This document shows, in pieces, positions 1 to 6,449 of a stretch of DNA of 6,449 nucleotides. Numbering within the stretch: position 1 is the stretch's first letter; each line of letters opens with the position of its first letter. The DNA comes from Rhodospirillaceae bacterium (GTDB lineage Bacteria; Pseudomonadota; Alphaproteobacteria; Rhodospirillales; Magnetovibrionaceae): contig JAOUJU010000101.1 of NCBI GenBank assembly GCA_029883045.1, forward strand, positions 1-6,449. Reading direction: 5' to 3'. The notes under the pieces are model-generated. The model saw nothing but the letters and a program-made list of their open reading frames with translations, was not told the DNA's origin and did not search any database. The position numbers and the translations under genes were made by a program.

Positions 1-540
1 AAATAACGGGCTATCTGTTTGCACCAGCGCAACCAACACAAGCGCAAGACAAGACAATCCACCGCCATAACCAAAACCCCAGGCCCATCCGGAAACCCGG
101 CCCATAATTTTTTTATCCGCCAGCGATGGCAACATGGAATTGTAAAAGACAACCCCCATTTCAAATGCAAAGTTGGCAAAACCAACCAGCACTAACGCAT
201 ACAACGCCCATGCTGGGTCGGGTTCAACAAACCACAACAGTGCCGTGGCAATAGCGCAAGCATAGGTAAAAAATAAAAGCCACGGCTTGCGCCTACCGCC
301 AAGGTCGCCAACGGCGCCTAACACTGGGCCCATAATAGCAACCGCAAGGGCCGATAGCGCCATCGCCATACCCCAATCGCCGGTGGCGCTAACTGGGTCG
401 GCGCCAACCGCCTTGGTAAAATATGCGGCAAAAACAAAAGTTATTATTACAGTTGGAAAAGCTGAATTAGCCCAATCATAAAACGCCCAACTAATGCGTG
501 CCCGCCTGAGACCAGGCGCGCCAATGTTGGGCAAGCTCAT
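1..540 (-). CDS. UMF1/Atg22-like MFS transporter, N-terminal part (C-terminus outside window)
   Basis: This is a probable inner-membrane secondary transporter of the major facilitator superfamily; its substrate is unknown. The visible 180 codons run without a stop to the window edge, whereas UMF1-family proteins usually have well over 400 residues, so more than half is missing. The start matches the family signature: SWAFYDWANSAF at residues 17-28 corresponds to the typical W-x-x-YDWANSAF opening. Membrane helices are visible at about 28-43, 57-76, 87-104, 110-127 and 150-173. The MFS motif A loop, GAVGDLGGRRKP at 75-86, lies between helices 2 and 3. The stretch FYNSMLP (132-138) followed by GRVSGWAWGFGYGGG (147-161) is also typical of the family. 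The ATG start overlaps the stop of the upstream glutamate dehydrogenase gene (ATGA) and has GGAAG seven bases before it, so this is the second gene of an operon and probably translationally coupled. Yeast Atg22 exports amino acids from the vacuole; amino-acid transport here is inference only. Confidence 0.9.
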   Translation of the reverse strand, partial: MSLPNIGAPGLRRARISWAFYDWANSAFPTVIITFVFAAYFTKAVGADPVSATGDWGMAMALSALAVAIMGPVLGAVGDLGGRRKPWLLFFTYACAIATALLWFVEPDPAWALYALVLVGFANFAFEMGVVFYNSMLPSLADKKIMGRVSGWAWGFGYGGGLSCLALVLVALVQTDSPLF

Positions 541-3500
541 ACGCTATCTTCCGCCAAGGCGCGCAATGATTGGGTCGCCACCGCAATCATTGATATGTCG
601 TTGATGTCGCTATTGCGTAGCTCGCCAAGCAACTGATCCGCCCGTTCAACCGCACTTTGGTGGGCTTTGGTCCATGCCGGTATGGCTTTTTTCGGATCAA
701 GCTCCCCCTTAGAGGCGGTTAAAACATTGCTGGTTATTTGCGCTTGTAGCTGAAATAAATCATCTATCAGTGCGCCAACCGCCAATTTTTGCCAATGGCT
801 TTGGCTTTCCAGCCCTTCGCAGGCTCCACGCAAACGCCCCAGACGGAACCGCGCGCCAACTTCAAAATAAAGCCTGCCTACTTTATGCACCGGCAATTTA
901 TGGCTTTGCACCAGACGAATAATATCAGGCCCAGACGCAAGATTGACCATGCCGGCAACGCTGTTGGCTATTGCTTTGGGCACGCCCTCGTCAATATATC
1001 TTTGTGCGCGTTTGTTTAAATCGTCACGATAAAAACTGGGTATGGTCGCTTCCATGCCCTTGGCCAGTGTTTTCATATCATTGGAAAGCAATTTTACCTG
1101 CGTACCGATTGAGCCCAAGTCAAGGTTGCGCAGCGCCCATGCGGTGGTGCGACCGAGAAGCGCATTTATATCTTGCAGCATGGCGATTTGGGTTTGCGCC
1201 GGAACTTTGTTATCTAGCGCTTCTATTTGCTGCCACAGGTCACGTACCGAAAAAATCTCGCGCACAATTATATAAGCCGAAGCAATTTCGAATGGGCGCA
1301 TCCCGGTTTTTTCCTGCAACTGGGTAACAAAAGTGCCGCCAACCCGGTTAACAATAGAATTAGTAACGCACGTTGCCGCTATTTCCCGGTGCAAACGATG
1401 GCTAGAAATAGCATCGCTATATTTAATCCGCAGTGGTGCGGGAAAATAATTTATCAAATCAGATTTTAGATATTCACTATCGGGAAGGCGGCTTGCCAGT
1501 AATTCATCGTAAAGCCATATTTTTGAATATGACAACAACACCGATATTTCGGGTCGGGTCAGGCCGTGCCCTGCCGATGCGCGTTCCATCAGGGTTTCAT
1601 CATCGGGCAAGAATTCCACCGTTCGATTTAACCGCCCGGTTTTTTCAAGGCTACGCATCAAGCGAATTTGATGATCAACTAGGCTTATTCCGCGCGATTG
1701 AATAACAGACATGGCCTGCGTTTGTAGATAATTATCCCGAAGCACTAACTGGCCAACTTCGTCGGTCATTTTTTCTAACAATTTGTTGCGGCCCTGTTCG
1801 GTCAATTTTTTTGCCGCCACCAATTGGTCGAGCAATATTTTTATATTTACTTCATGATCCGAACAATCAACCCCGGCTGAATTATCAACCGAATCGGTAT
1901 TTAATCTAATGCCATTTAATGCACATTCAATTCGCCCGCGTTGAGTAATGCCTAGATTTGCCCCTTCGCCAATTACCCGGGCCCGAACATTGCGTGCATC
2001 AATACGAATTGCATCGTTACCACGATCGCCGGCATCAACGTTGCTTTCATGGCTGCTTTTAATATACGTGCCAATTCCACCAAACCACATAAGATCGGCA
2101 TCGTGGGTTAATATCATGCCCATCAATTCATTGGGCGTAACCCGCTCAGCTGTGGAAGAAAACATTTTTTGCATTTCGGGGCTTAGGTTTATCCATTTGG
2201 ATTTACGTTCAAACACCCCACCGCCGCGTGAAATTAGCTTAGGGTTGTAATCGTTCCACCCGGAACGGGCCAAGCTGAACAAACGTTTGCGCTCGGCAAA
2301 GGTTTTTTTGCTATCTGGATTGGGATCTACAAAAATGTGTATGTGGTTAAACGCCGCCACCAACCTAATGTGTGGTGATAACAACATGCCATTACCAAAA
2401 ACATCACCCGACATATCGCCGACCCCGGTAACGGTAAAATCTTGTGATTGGGTATCAATATCCATTTCGCGGAAATGGCGTTTTACCGATTCCCAGCCGC
2501 CACGTGCGGTAATGCCCATTTTTTTGTGGTCATAGCCAACCGAACCGCCCGAAGCAAAGGCATCGCCCAACCAAAAACCGTATTCAAGCGATACCGAATT
2601 GGCGATGTCGGAAAAAGTTGCGGTTCCTTTGTCGGCGGCCACCACCAAATAAGGGTCATCATCGTCATGACGCATAACATCGCTTGGTGGAACCACCCGC
2701 CCGCTGGGGGCAAAATTATCGGTCAAATCCAAAAGGCCACGAATAAATGTTTTATAACATTCAATTCCATGGGCCAGAAATTCATCACGCCCACCCGATG
2801 GTGGGCGCTTTACCACAAAGCCGCCTTTTGATCCAACTGGAACGATGACTGAATTTTTTACCTGCTGGGCTTTTACCAAACCTAAAACTTCTGTTCTAAA
2901 ATCTTCGCGTCGATCCGACCAACGCAAACCACCGCGTGCAACCTTGCCAAAGCGCAGGTGTATGCCTTCAACGTCTGGCGAATAAACAAATATTTCAAAC
3001 ATAGGTCGTGGTAATGGTAATTCTTCGATAAGGTGCGAAGAAAATTTGATAGATAAATATGATTTTTCTTTTCCATCGCCAGCGTTTTGATAAAAATTTG
3101 TTCTAAGCGATGCATCTACTAAATTCATAAAACGCCTGAGGATCCTATCTTGATCAGCACTTTCAACATCGTCTAACATGTTGGTTATGCTTTTCTTGAT
3201 GCGTGTATATTTTGCTTGTGCTTTTTTTACCATGTCGGCGGTTATTTTTTTGCCTACTGGCAATTCAAACCGGGCCTTGAACATTTCGACAATGCCCTTG
3301 GTTATGCGTGCATTTTCCACCAAGGTTTCAGCCATGTAATCTTCGGAAAAACTGATTCTTGTTTGACGTAAATATTTTACGAACGTGCGCAATATGGTTA
3401 TTTCGCGCCACTCCAACCCAGCAAACAGCACCAAAGCGTTAAGCCGGTCACTTTCCATTTCGCCCAGCCATACTTTTTCAAATGCGCTGTGAAATTTATT

Positions 3501-5456
3501 GCTTGTATCCTTGGCTACTGGGCCCATTTTATTTTTTGTACTAAGGCCAAAGTCATGCATAGAAATGTAACTGTTGGCATCTTTGGGGTGAATGCGGTGG
3601 GGAACTTCCTCAATCACGTTAAGACCAAAATCTTCTAACATGGGCAATATGCCAGATAGCGTTACTGGGCTAGCTGGGTGATAAACCTTGAAGCGTAGTT
3701 TGACGTCATTGTTGCCATCATTGGCGCTGGAAATTTTACTTTCTGCGCTTTCAAGATTAAGCGCTATGTTGCCCGTGCTAAGTGCGCGTTCAACCATTTC
3801 GATGTCGCTTATTGATGTGGTGGGGGAAAAACGCTGGCGATAACCAGCATCAAATGCGCCGCTATAGATTGTACCTAAACGCGCGCCTTTTTCTTCGCCG
3901 AATTTTTCTATCAGCGCATCAATAATTTTATCACCCCAAGTGCGAGATTCTTCGCGCAGTTCTGCTTCGATTTTGCATTCGTCATATGTGGGAATTTTTC
4001 CCGGCGTTGTTTTTATTACCACATGCAGGCGCGCCAACGCTTGTTCACCCAGTTGGGCGTAATGTGCGGTTACTTCACCGCCCAAGGCAACCTCTAGAAT
4101 GTGTTGGATTCTAAGGCGTAAATCGGTTGAATACCTGTCGCGCGGAACATAAACAAGGCAGCTGGCAAAGCGTTCAAAATCATCAAAACGAATAAACAAA
4201 GCAACTTTTTGTCTGTCTTGTAAACGCAATACGCCAAGGCTTATTTCCAGCAGTCGTTCATCAGAAATTTGAAACAGTTCATCGCGGGGATAGGTTTCTA
4301 AAATATTTAATAATGCCTTGCCGTCATGTGATAGCGGCATTAGATCAGCGCTAGCAAAAACCCGTTCGATTTTATTTTTTAACAATGGTACTTCGCGTGC
4401 GCTATTTGAATAAACCCCTGCAGTAAACAGCCCCACAAACAAACGCTGGCCAACCACCCGACCATTAACGTCGTATTTTTTTATTCCAATTGAATCCATC
4501 TGCACCGAACGATGAACGCGCGAAAGTGAGTTGGTTTTATTAACCGTCAGTATATCGCCGCCCTTGATAAATTTGCGCACCTGTGGCGGCATTTTATGAA
4601 GGTTACGTATTTCATTAAAGGCAACACGCTCGTGGTCACGCAAAATACCAAGTGCCACACTTTCGTTTATTTTTACCTTGGCGGATGAACCATTTCCTAA
4701 AAATTCATATTCCCTAAACCCAAGAAACGTAAAGTTATCGTTGTGCAGCCAGCGCAAAAAATCTTTTGCTTCGTTTGCAGTTTCTTCTGGTAATTTGCTT
4801 CTTAGTGCCTCTAGCTCATCAACCAGCGTGCCAAGCTGGCCGCGCATGTTTTTCCAATCGCTAACCGCAAGGCTTATTTCACCAAGAACCGAAGCCAAGT
4901 TGGTTTTTATTTCATCGAGGCCTTCTTTTGGTAATTTACTAATTTCAATATGAATTAAAGATTCGGCAACAAAATTATCGTTGTTTACGTTCTTATCAAA
5001 AGTAATTTGTTCTAATTCGCCTTTATGTGAACGCTTCACAAAAACAACAGGATGAATAGCCAAGTGTATGCCGACTGAACAACGGTTAAGTTCAGCCGTA
5101 ATGGAATCGAGCAAAAACGGTTTATCACCAGTTACTATTTGTATGATTGAACGTTCTGATTTCCATCCATTTTTTTTTGGATCGGGATTAAATGCATTTA
5201 TCAGCGCCTGCCCGGGCAGGCGTTTTTTTGCAGTTTTAAAGTGGTGCAGCGCTGCGGCACAAAGATCTTTTTCTTTTCTAACGCTTAGGTCATCTATTGA
5301 TAGTCCGGAAAAATAATGGCGCAGAAAATTTTCCCTAGTCTTGGGGTCCCCGGAAAATGATTTATCACCGCTTATTTTATTGCTGATAATTTTATCAACA
5401 ATTCCTACCGTTGGTTTAGTTGGCTTAGTTGGCTTAAGTCTAGTCATAAAACCCAT
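537..5456 (-). CDS. gdhZ: NAD-dependent glutamate dehydrogenase, large 180-kDa class
   Basis: This cytosolic enzyme oxidises L-glutamate with NAD+ to 2-oxoglutarate, ammonium and NADH. Its 1639 residues fit the GDH-180 class. Three ACT-like regulatory regions are recognisable near residues 100-190, 415-490 and 588-670. The catalytic core spans about 720-1240. It includes VARGGLRWSDRREDF (839-853) and KNSVIVPVGSKGG (867-879), where Lys877 matches a substrate lysine of classical glutamate dehydrogenases. ADKGTATFSD (941-950) probably carries the catalytic aspartate, Asp942. GVGDMSGDVFGNG (1011-1023) is the glycine-rich NAD site, followed by GGIGTYIKSS (1126-1135) and EGANLGITQRGR (1164-1175). 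The C-terminal 400 residues are helical, as is usual. I see no frameshift or lost motif. The start is uncertain: AAGGG abuts the first ATG but lies nine bases before Met4 (position 5447), so Met4 may be the true start. The symbol follows Caulobacter GdhZ, which also stimulates FtsZ GTPase; whether this protein does so cannot be read from sequence. Confidence 0.97.
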   Translation of the reverse strand: MGFMTRLKPTKPTKPTVGIVDKIISNKISGDKSFSGDPKTRENFLRHYFSGLSIDDLSVRKEKDLCAAALHHFKTAKKRLPGQALINAFNPDPKKNGWKSERSIIQIVTGDKPFLLDSITAELNRCSVGIHLAIHPVVFVKRSHKGELEQITFDKNVNNDNFVAESLIHIEISKLPKEGLDEIKTNLASVLGEISLAVSDWKNMRGQLGTLVDELEALRSKLPEETANEAKDFLRWLHNDNFTFLGFREYEFLGNGSSAKVKINESVALGILRDHERVAFNEIRNLHKMPPQVRKFIKGGDILTVNKTNSLSRVHRSVQMDSIGIKKYDVNGRVVGQRLFVGLFTAGVYSNSAREVPLLKNKIERVFASADLMPLSHDGKALLNILETYPRDELFQISDERLLEISLGVLRLQDRQKVALFIRFDDFERFASCLVYVPRDRYSTDLRLRIQHILEVALGGEVTAHYAQLGEQALARLHVVIKTTPGKIPTYDECKIEAELREESRTWGDKIIDALIEKFGEEKGARLGTIYSGAFDAGYRQRFSPTTSISDIEMVERALSTGNIALNLESAESKISSANDGNNDVKLRFKVYHPASPVTLSGILPMLEDFGLNVIEEVPHRIHPKDANSYISMHDFGLSTKNKMGPVAKDTSNKFHSAFEKVWLGEMESDRLNALVLFAGLEWREITILRTFVKYLRQTRISFSEDYMAETLVENARITKGIVEMFKARFELPVGKKITADMVKKAQAKYTRIKKSITNMLDDVESADQDRILRRFMNLVDASLRTNFYQNAGDGKEKSYLSIKFSSHLIEELPLPRPMFEIFVYSPDVEGIHLRFGKVARGGLRWSDRREDFRTEVLGLVKAQQVKNSVIVPVGSKGGFVVKRPPSGGRDEFLAHGIECYKTFIRGLLDLTDNFAPSGRVVPPSDVMRHDDDDPYLVVAADKGTATFSDIANSVSLEYGFWLGDAFASGGSVGYDHKKMGITARGGWESVKRHFREMDIDTQSQDFTVTGVGDMSGDVFGNGMLLSPHIRLVAAFNHIHIFVDPNPDSKKTFAERKRLFSLARSGWNDYNPKLISRGGGVFERKSKWINLSPEMQKMFSSTAERVTPNELMGMILTHDADLMWFGGIGTYIKSSHESNVDAGDRGNDAIRIDARNVRARVIGEGANLGITQRGRIECALNGIRLNTDSVDNSAGVDCSDHEVNIKILLDQLVAAKKLTEQGRNKLLEKMTDEVGQLVLRDNYLQTQAMSVIQSRGISLVDHQIRLMRSLEKTGRLNRTVEFLPDDETLMERASAGHGLTRPEISVLLSYSKIWLYDELLASRLPDSEYLKSDLINYFPAPLRIKYSDAISSHRLHREIAATCVTNSIVNRVGGTFVTQLQEKTGMRPFEIASAYIIVREIFSVRDLWQQIEALDNKVPAQTQIAMLQDINALLGRTTAWALRNLDLGSIGTQVKLLSNDMKTLAKGMEATIPSFYRDDLNKRAQRYIDEGVPKAIANSVAGMVNLASGPDIIRLVQSHKLPVHKVGRLYFEVGARFRLGRLRGACEGLESQSHWQKLAVGALIDDLFQLQAQITSNVLTASKGELDPKKAIPAWTKAHQSAVERADQLLGELRNSDINDISMIAVATQSLRALAEDSV
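548..552 (-). promoter_or_regulatory. Ribosome binding site for the MFS gene, inside the gdhZ 3' end
   Basis: GGAAG lies seven bases before the ATG at 540-538 and within the last codons of the dehydrogenase gene. With the ATGA stop/start overlap it supports this ATG as the transporter start, and re-initiation or coupled translation by ribosomes finishing the dehydrogenase. Confidence 0.6.
5409..5435 (-). repeat. Three 9-bp tandem repeats encoding (Lys-Pro-Thr)x3
   Basis: On the coding strand the units are AAGCCAACT, AAGCCAACT and AAACCAACG. They encode residues 8-16 of the glutamate dehydrogenase. Two units are identical and the third differs at two bases. The repeat sits in the short basic N-terminal tail before the first ACT-like domain, so changes in copy number would keep the frame and probably be tolerated. 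Confidence 0.85.
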
Positions 5457-5461
5457 CCCTT
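5457..5461 (-). promoter_or_regulatory. Shine-Dalgarno-like AAGGG that questions the gdhZ start
   Basis: AAGGG directly touches the first in-frame ATG (5456), which is too close for normal initiation. It is nine bases from the in-frame ATG of Met4 (5447-5445), a usual spacing. The shorter 1636-residue form starting MTRLKPT is therefore at least as likely as the full open frame. Confidence 0.5.
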
Positions 5462-5502
5462 AATTCAGCCCCATTGAGAAGCTAATACCTTTTATGAAAA
5501 TT

Positions 5503-5519
5503 ACAAATAATTCATTTGT
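5503..5519. promoter_or_regulatory. Perfect 6-bp inverted repeat upstream of gdhZ (possible operator)
   Basis: ACAAAT and ATTTGT flank a five-base spacer in the AT-rich leader about 45 bases before the dehydrogenase start. The symmetry and position suit a repressor or activator site. However, short AT-rich palindromes arise easily by chance and I could not place a convincing -35/-10 pair beside it. The rest of the 234-base intergenic stretch (5457-5690) also holds GTGATCAC at 5551-5558, and no other feature I can support. Confidence 0.2.
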
Positions 5520-5674
5520 TTTTTCCCAGATTCCCTAGGCTTTCAAAAAAGTGATCACCGCAGCGTTGACCGCATTCGCGTACCCGTGCAACCATTTGTG
5601 ATGCCCTAATGGATAGAGCCAAAAATGGCCGCCAGATGCATATTGTTTCAAGGGCTGCACCGAGAGCTAAAAAC

Positions 5675-5681
5675 AGGAAGG
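5675..5681 (+). promoter_or_regulatory. Strong Shine-Dalgarno AGGAAGG for the 93-residue gene
   Basis: AGGAAGG ends nine bases before the ATG at 5691. It is the best ribosome binding site in the window and is the main reason for choosing the 5691 start over the longer overlapping frame that begins at 5609. Confidence 0.7.
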
Positions 5682-5690
5682 ATCTGAAAA

Positions 5691-5972
5691 ATGGACACCA
5701 TAAGTGCCAACGAAGAACCAATCCAAAAACAAGGTGGGTGGAAAAGCCATCCGATAAATTTTCGTTTTTCACTGCCTTTTTTCGGCAAGCGTTTTTATTT
5801 AACCTTAGTTGCCGGAGGCGAGCAGCGCAGCCCCCAGCGCATAAGCGAAGAACGCGCCAAACACCCCGTGCTTACGGCTGGAAACGTTTTTTTCAGTTTC
5901 GGAATTACAACGGTTTTCTTATTTCTGGCGGTGGTGGCGCTGGCTATGCAAAGCGCCATCTTGGAGATGTGA
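5691..5972 (+). CDS. Small membrane protein of unknown function (93 residues, one helix)
   Basis: I cannot assign a function. The protein has a polar N-terminus with GGWKSHPINFRFSLPFFGKRFYLTL-type character: residues 15-39 mix basic, aromatic and aliphatic residues and look like a short beta or amphipathic segment. A charged stretch follows (about 43-58: EQRSPQR, then SEERAKHP), and then a single hydrophobic helix at about 66-87 close to the C-terminus. The charged stretch before the helix favours an N-in orientation. Short alphaproteobacterial proteins with the same order (basic HPxNFR segment, R-rich EER-KHP stretch, one C-terminal helix) are familiar to me as uncharacterised conserved proteins, but that is memory and not a search result. 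Translation from this ATG is backed by AGGAAGG nine bases upstream. The gene is divergent from the dehydrogenase operon and convergent with tRNA-Gly. The overlapping frame at 5609-6046 is rich in Arg, Lys and Gln and looks like a shadow. Confidence 0.75.
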   Translation: MDTISANEEPIQKQGGWKSHPINFRFSLPFFGKRFYLTLVAGGEQRSPQRISEERAKHPVLTAGNVFFSFGITTVFLFLAVVALAMQSAILEM

Positions 5973-6040
5973 GGGTCCAGCGCCCAAGCTTCAAAAACCC
6001 AGCCTCAAAATACAAGGCTCAAAACCTAAGGCCCAACCGT
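5971..6040. repeat. Degenerate tandem repeat, exact 14-bp period
   Basis: GCTTCAAAA at 5988, GCCTCAAAA at 6002 and GGCTCAAAA at 6016 recur every 14 bases. A weaker GGCCCAACC follows at 6030 and GGTCCAGCG precedes at 5974, in the same register. The consensus unit is roughly CAAGGCTCAAAAcc. The array starts at the stop codon of the 93-residue gene and fills much of the gap to the tRNA hairpin. It has no spacer/repeat alternation, so it is not a CRISPR array. Decayed slippage duplication is the simplest origin. Confidence 0.6.
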
Positions 6041-6077
6041 CCATAGCTAGCTAATATTGCTTGATTTTCCGGGAATT

Positions 6078-6130
6078 AACCCCCTCAGCATTGCACCGGA
6101 TTTAACCTATCCAATGGTGTGAGGGGGGTT
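6078..6130 (-). terminator. Long imperfect hairpin just beyond tRNA-Gly; probable terminator or processing signal
   Basis: CCCCCTCA (6080-6087) pairs perfectly with TGAGGGGG (6120-6127), and CATTG (6089-6093) pairs with CAATG (6112-6116), with a small internal loop between them and an 18-base apical region. In the tRNA direction the stem is followed by TTAATT, a weak T-tract, so termination may be inefficient or rely on other factors. The stem begins within a few bases of the encoded CCA. It could also end transcripts of the convergent 93-residue gene on the plus strand, where only three T follow the stem. Confidence 0.5.
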
Positions 6131-6205
6131 TGGAGCGGGCGAAGAGATTCGAACTCTCGACATTCTCGTTGGCAACGAGATGCTCTACCACTGAGCTACG
6201 CCCGC
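6131..6205 (-). tRNA. tRNA-Gly, anticodon GCC, CCA encoded
   Basis: The gene product reads glycine codons GGC and GGU. The cloverleaf is complete. The acceptor GCGGGCG pairs with CGCCCGC. The D stem is GCTC/GAGC with loop AGTGGTA. The anticodon stem TCTCG/CGAGA encloses TTGCCAA, giving anticodon GCC. The variable loop is ATGTC. The T stem GAGAG/CTCTT has one G-U pair and encloses TTCGAAT. The discriminator is T, as is usual for bacterial tRNA-Gly, and CCA is encoded directly after it (6133-6131). Total length is 75 bases with CCA. No partial copy of its 3' end occurs elsewhere in the window, so nothing suggests use as an integration site here. Confidence 0.98.
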
Positions 6206-6226
6206 TCAACCCTGCAAAGCGGCGCG

Positions 6227-6254
6227 ATAATACGCCAAGTATGATAGTTTGCAA
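6227..6254 (-). promoter_or_regulatory. Sigma-70-type promoter for tRNA-Gly with GC-rich discriminator
   Basis: TTGCAA (6254-6249) and TATTAT (6232-6227) are separated by 16 bases and point at the tRNA, whose 5' end lies 21 bases past the -10 box. The bases after the -10 box read CGCGCCG. A GC-rich discriminator is the known hallmark of stringently controlled stable-RNA promoters. Transcription would start near 6220, giving a short 5' leader removed by RNase P. Confidence 0.55.
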
Positions 6255-6449
6255 GCCCTTGCGGGCCATTTAGGCTGTTTTTTATTATTTTACTTAAACC
6301 TTGGCTTTTTTGTGGGCCTCTTTATTCATCTGGGGCCGTGCCTGGGTGGTATTTTATGTGTAGTATCTGTTGTAACCCCTTGCGCTGGGCTGAAAAAAAG
6401 ACCATTTCTTTCGCGCACACCACCCCCACAGGAACTCCGCTGGACCAAG
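6255..6449. other. Right-end region with no established gene
   Basis: No RNA or protein gene can be fixed here. On the minus strand the frame ending with TAA at 6324-6322 is open for 41 codons to the edge (it includes SGVPVGVVCAKEMVFFSAQ and ends HPGTAPDE), but the other two minus frames are also open over most of it. On the plus strand ATG 6356 is likewise open to the edge (MCSICCNPLRWAEKK). The frame ending at 6322 looks the most protein-like and would be the 3' end of a gene upstream of the tRNA, but I recognise no family. The AT-rich stretch 6278-6296 lies upstream of the tRNA promoter and might act as an UP-like element. Confidence 0.3.

Noticed and set aside
2483..2713. Minus-strand 76-codon open frame and the many plus-strand frames inside 537-5456
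   Set aside because: All are shadows of the long dehydrogenase frame, whose catalytic motifs are intact throughout.
5566..5594. TTGACC as a -35 box for the small membrane gene
   Set aside because: No acceptable -10 sequence occurs 16-18 bases downstream; the bases there read CAACCA.
5512..5772. Minus-strand 86-codon open frame upstream of gdhZ
   Set aside because: It overlaps the start of the 93-residue gene antisense, has a Cys/Trp/Phe-rich unstructured translation, and has no plausible ribosome binding site.
5609..6046. Plus-strand 145-codon open frame overlapping the small membrane gene
   Set aside because: Its translation is dominated by Arg, Lys, Gln and Pro with no recognisable domain, it has no good ribosome binding site, and it contains the better-supported 5691 gene in another frame.
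6131..6205. tRNA-Gly as an integration site (att) for a mobile element
   Set aside because: No duplicated tRNA 3' segment, integrase or phage-like gene is visible in the window.
6251..6283. Plus-strand terminator: GCCC-TTGC-GGGC or AGCC/GGCT with TTTTTT after it
   Set aside because: The 4-bp GC stem is 11 bases from the T-run and the alternative stem has only four pairs with a 15-base loop. No plus-strand gene ends nearby, and it overlaps the tRNA promoter.
6390..6449. Edge sequence as part of a structured RNA such as tmRNA, 6S or SRP RNA
   Set aside because: The C-rich segment ending in GGACCA suggested an RNA 3' end, but I found no T-arm, tag reading frame or conserved core of any of these RNAs.

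Overview
The window looks like chromosomal DNA of an alphaproteobacterium of moderate GC content. The evidence is a single very large NAD-dependent glutamate dehydrogenase of the 180-kDa class with an alphaproteobacterial-type domain plan, a tRNA-Gly with an encoded CCA, and a small one-helix membrane protein of a kind I associate with alphaproteobacteria. I cannot name the genus. I see no insertion sequence, phage gene or CRISPR array, so this reads as core housekeeping territory.

Layout from left to right: (i) 1-540, minus strand, is the N-terminal 180 codons of a UMF1/Atg22-like major facilitator transporter, cut by the window edge. (ii) 537-5456, minus strand, is the complete 1639-residue glutamate dehydrogenase. 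Its stop codon overlaps the transporter start as ATGA, so the two form an operon with glutamate dehydrogenase first. (iii) 5457-5690 is a divergent intergenic region. (iv) 5691-5972, plus strand, is a 93-residue protein with one membrane helix and a good Shine-Dalgarno sequence. (v) 5971-6040 is a degenerate tandem repeat with an exact 14-bp period that starts at that gene's stop codon. (vi) 6078-6130 is a long imperfect hairpin directly beyond the tRNA 3' end. (vii) 6131-6205, minus strand, is tRNA-Gly(GCC), with a credible sigma-70-type promoter and a GC-rich discriminator at 6227-6254. (viii) 6255-6449 holds no gene I can establish; several frames are open to the window edge.

How the genes fit together: the dehydrogenase turns glutamate into 2-oxoglutarate and ammonium, linking amino-acid breakdown to the TCA cycle. 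The tightly coupled transporter belongs to a family whose yeast relative moves amino acids across the vacuolar membrane. A joint role in amino-acid uptake or efflux plus catabolism is a reasonable hypothesis, but the sequence does not prove it. The 93-residue gene is transcribed away from this operon and towards the tRNA.

I found no clearly new biological system. The points most worth a second look are the dehydrogenase-transporter coupling, the uncharacterised small membrane protein and the 14-bp periodic repeat behind it.
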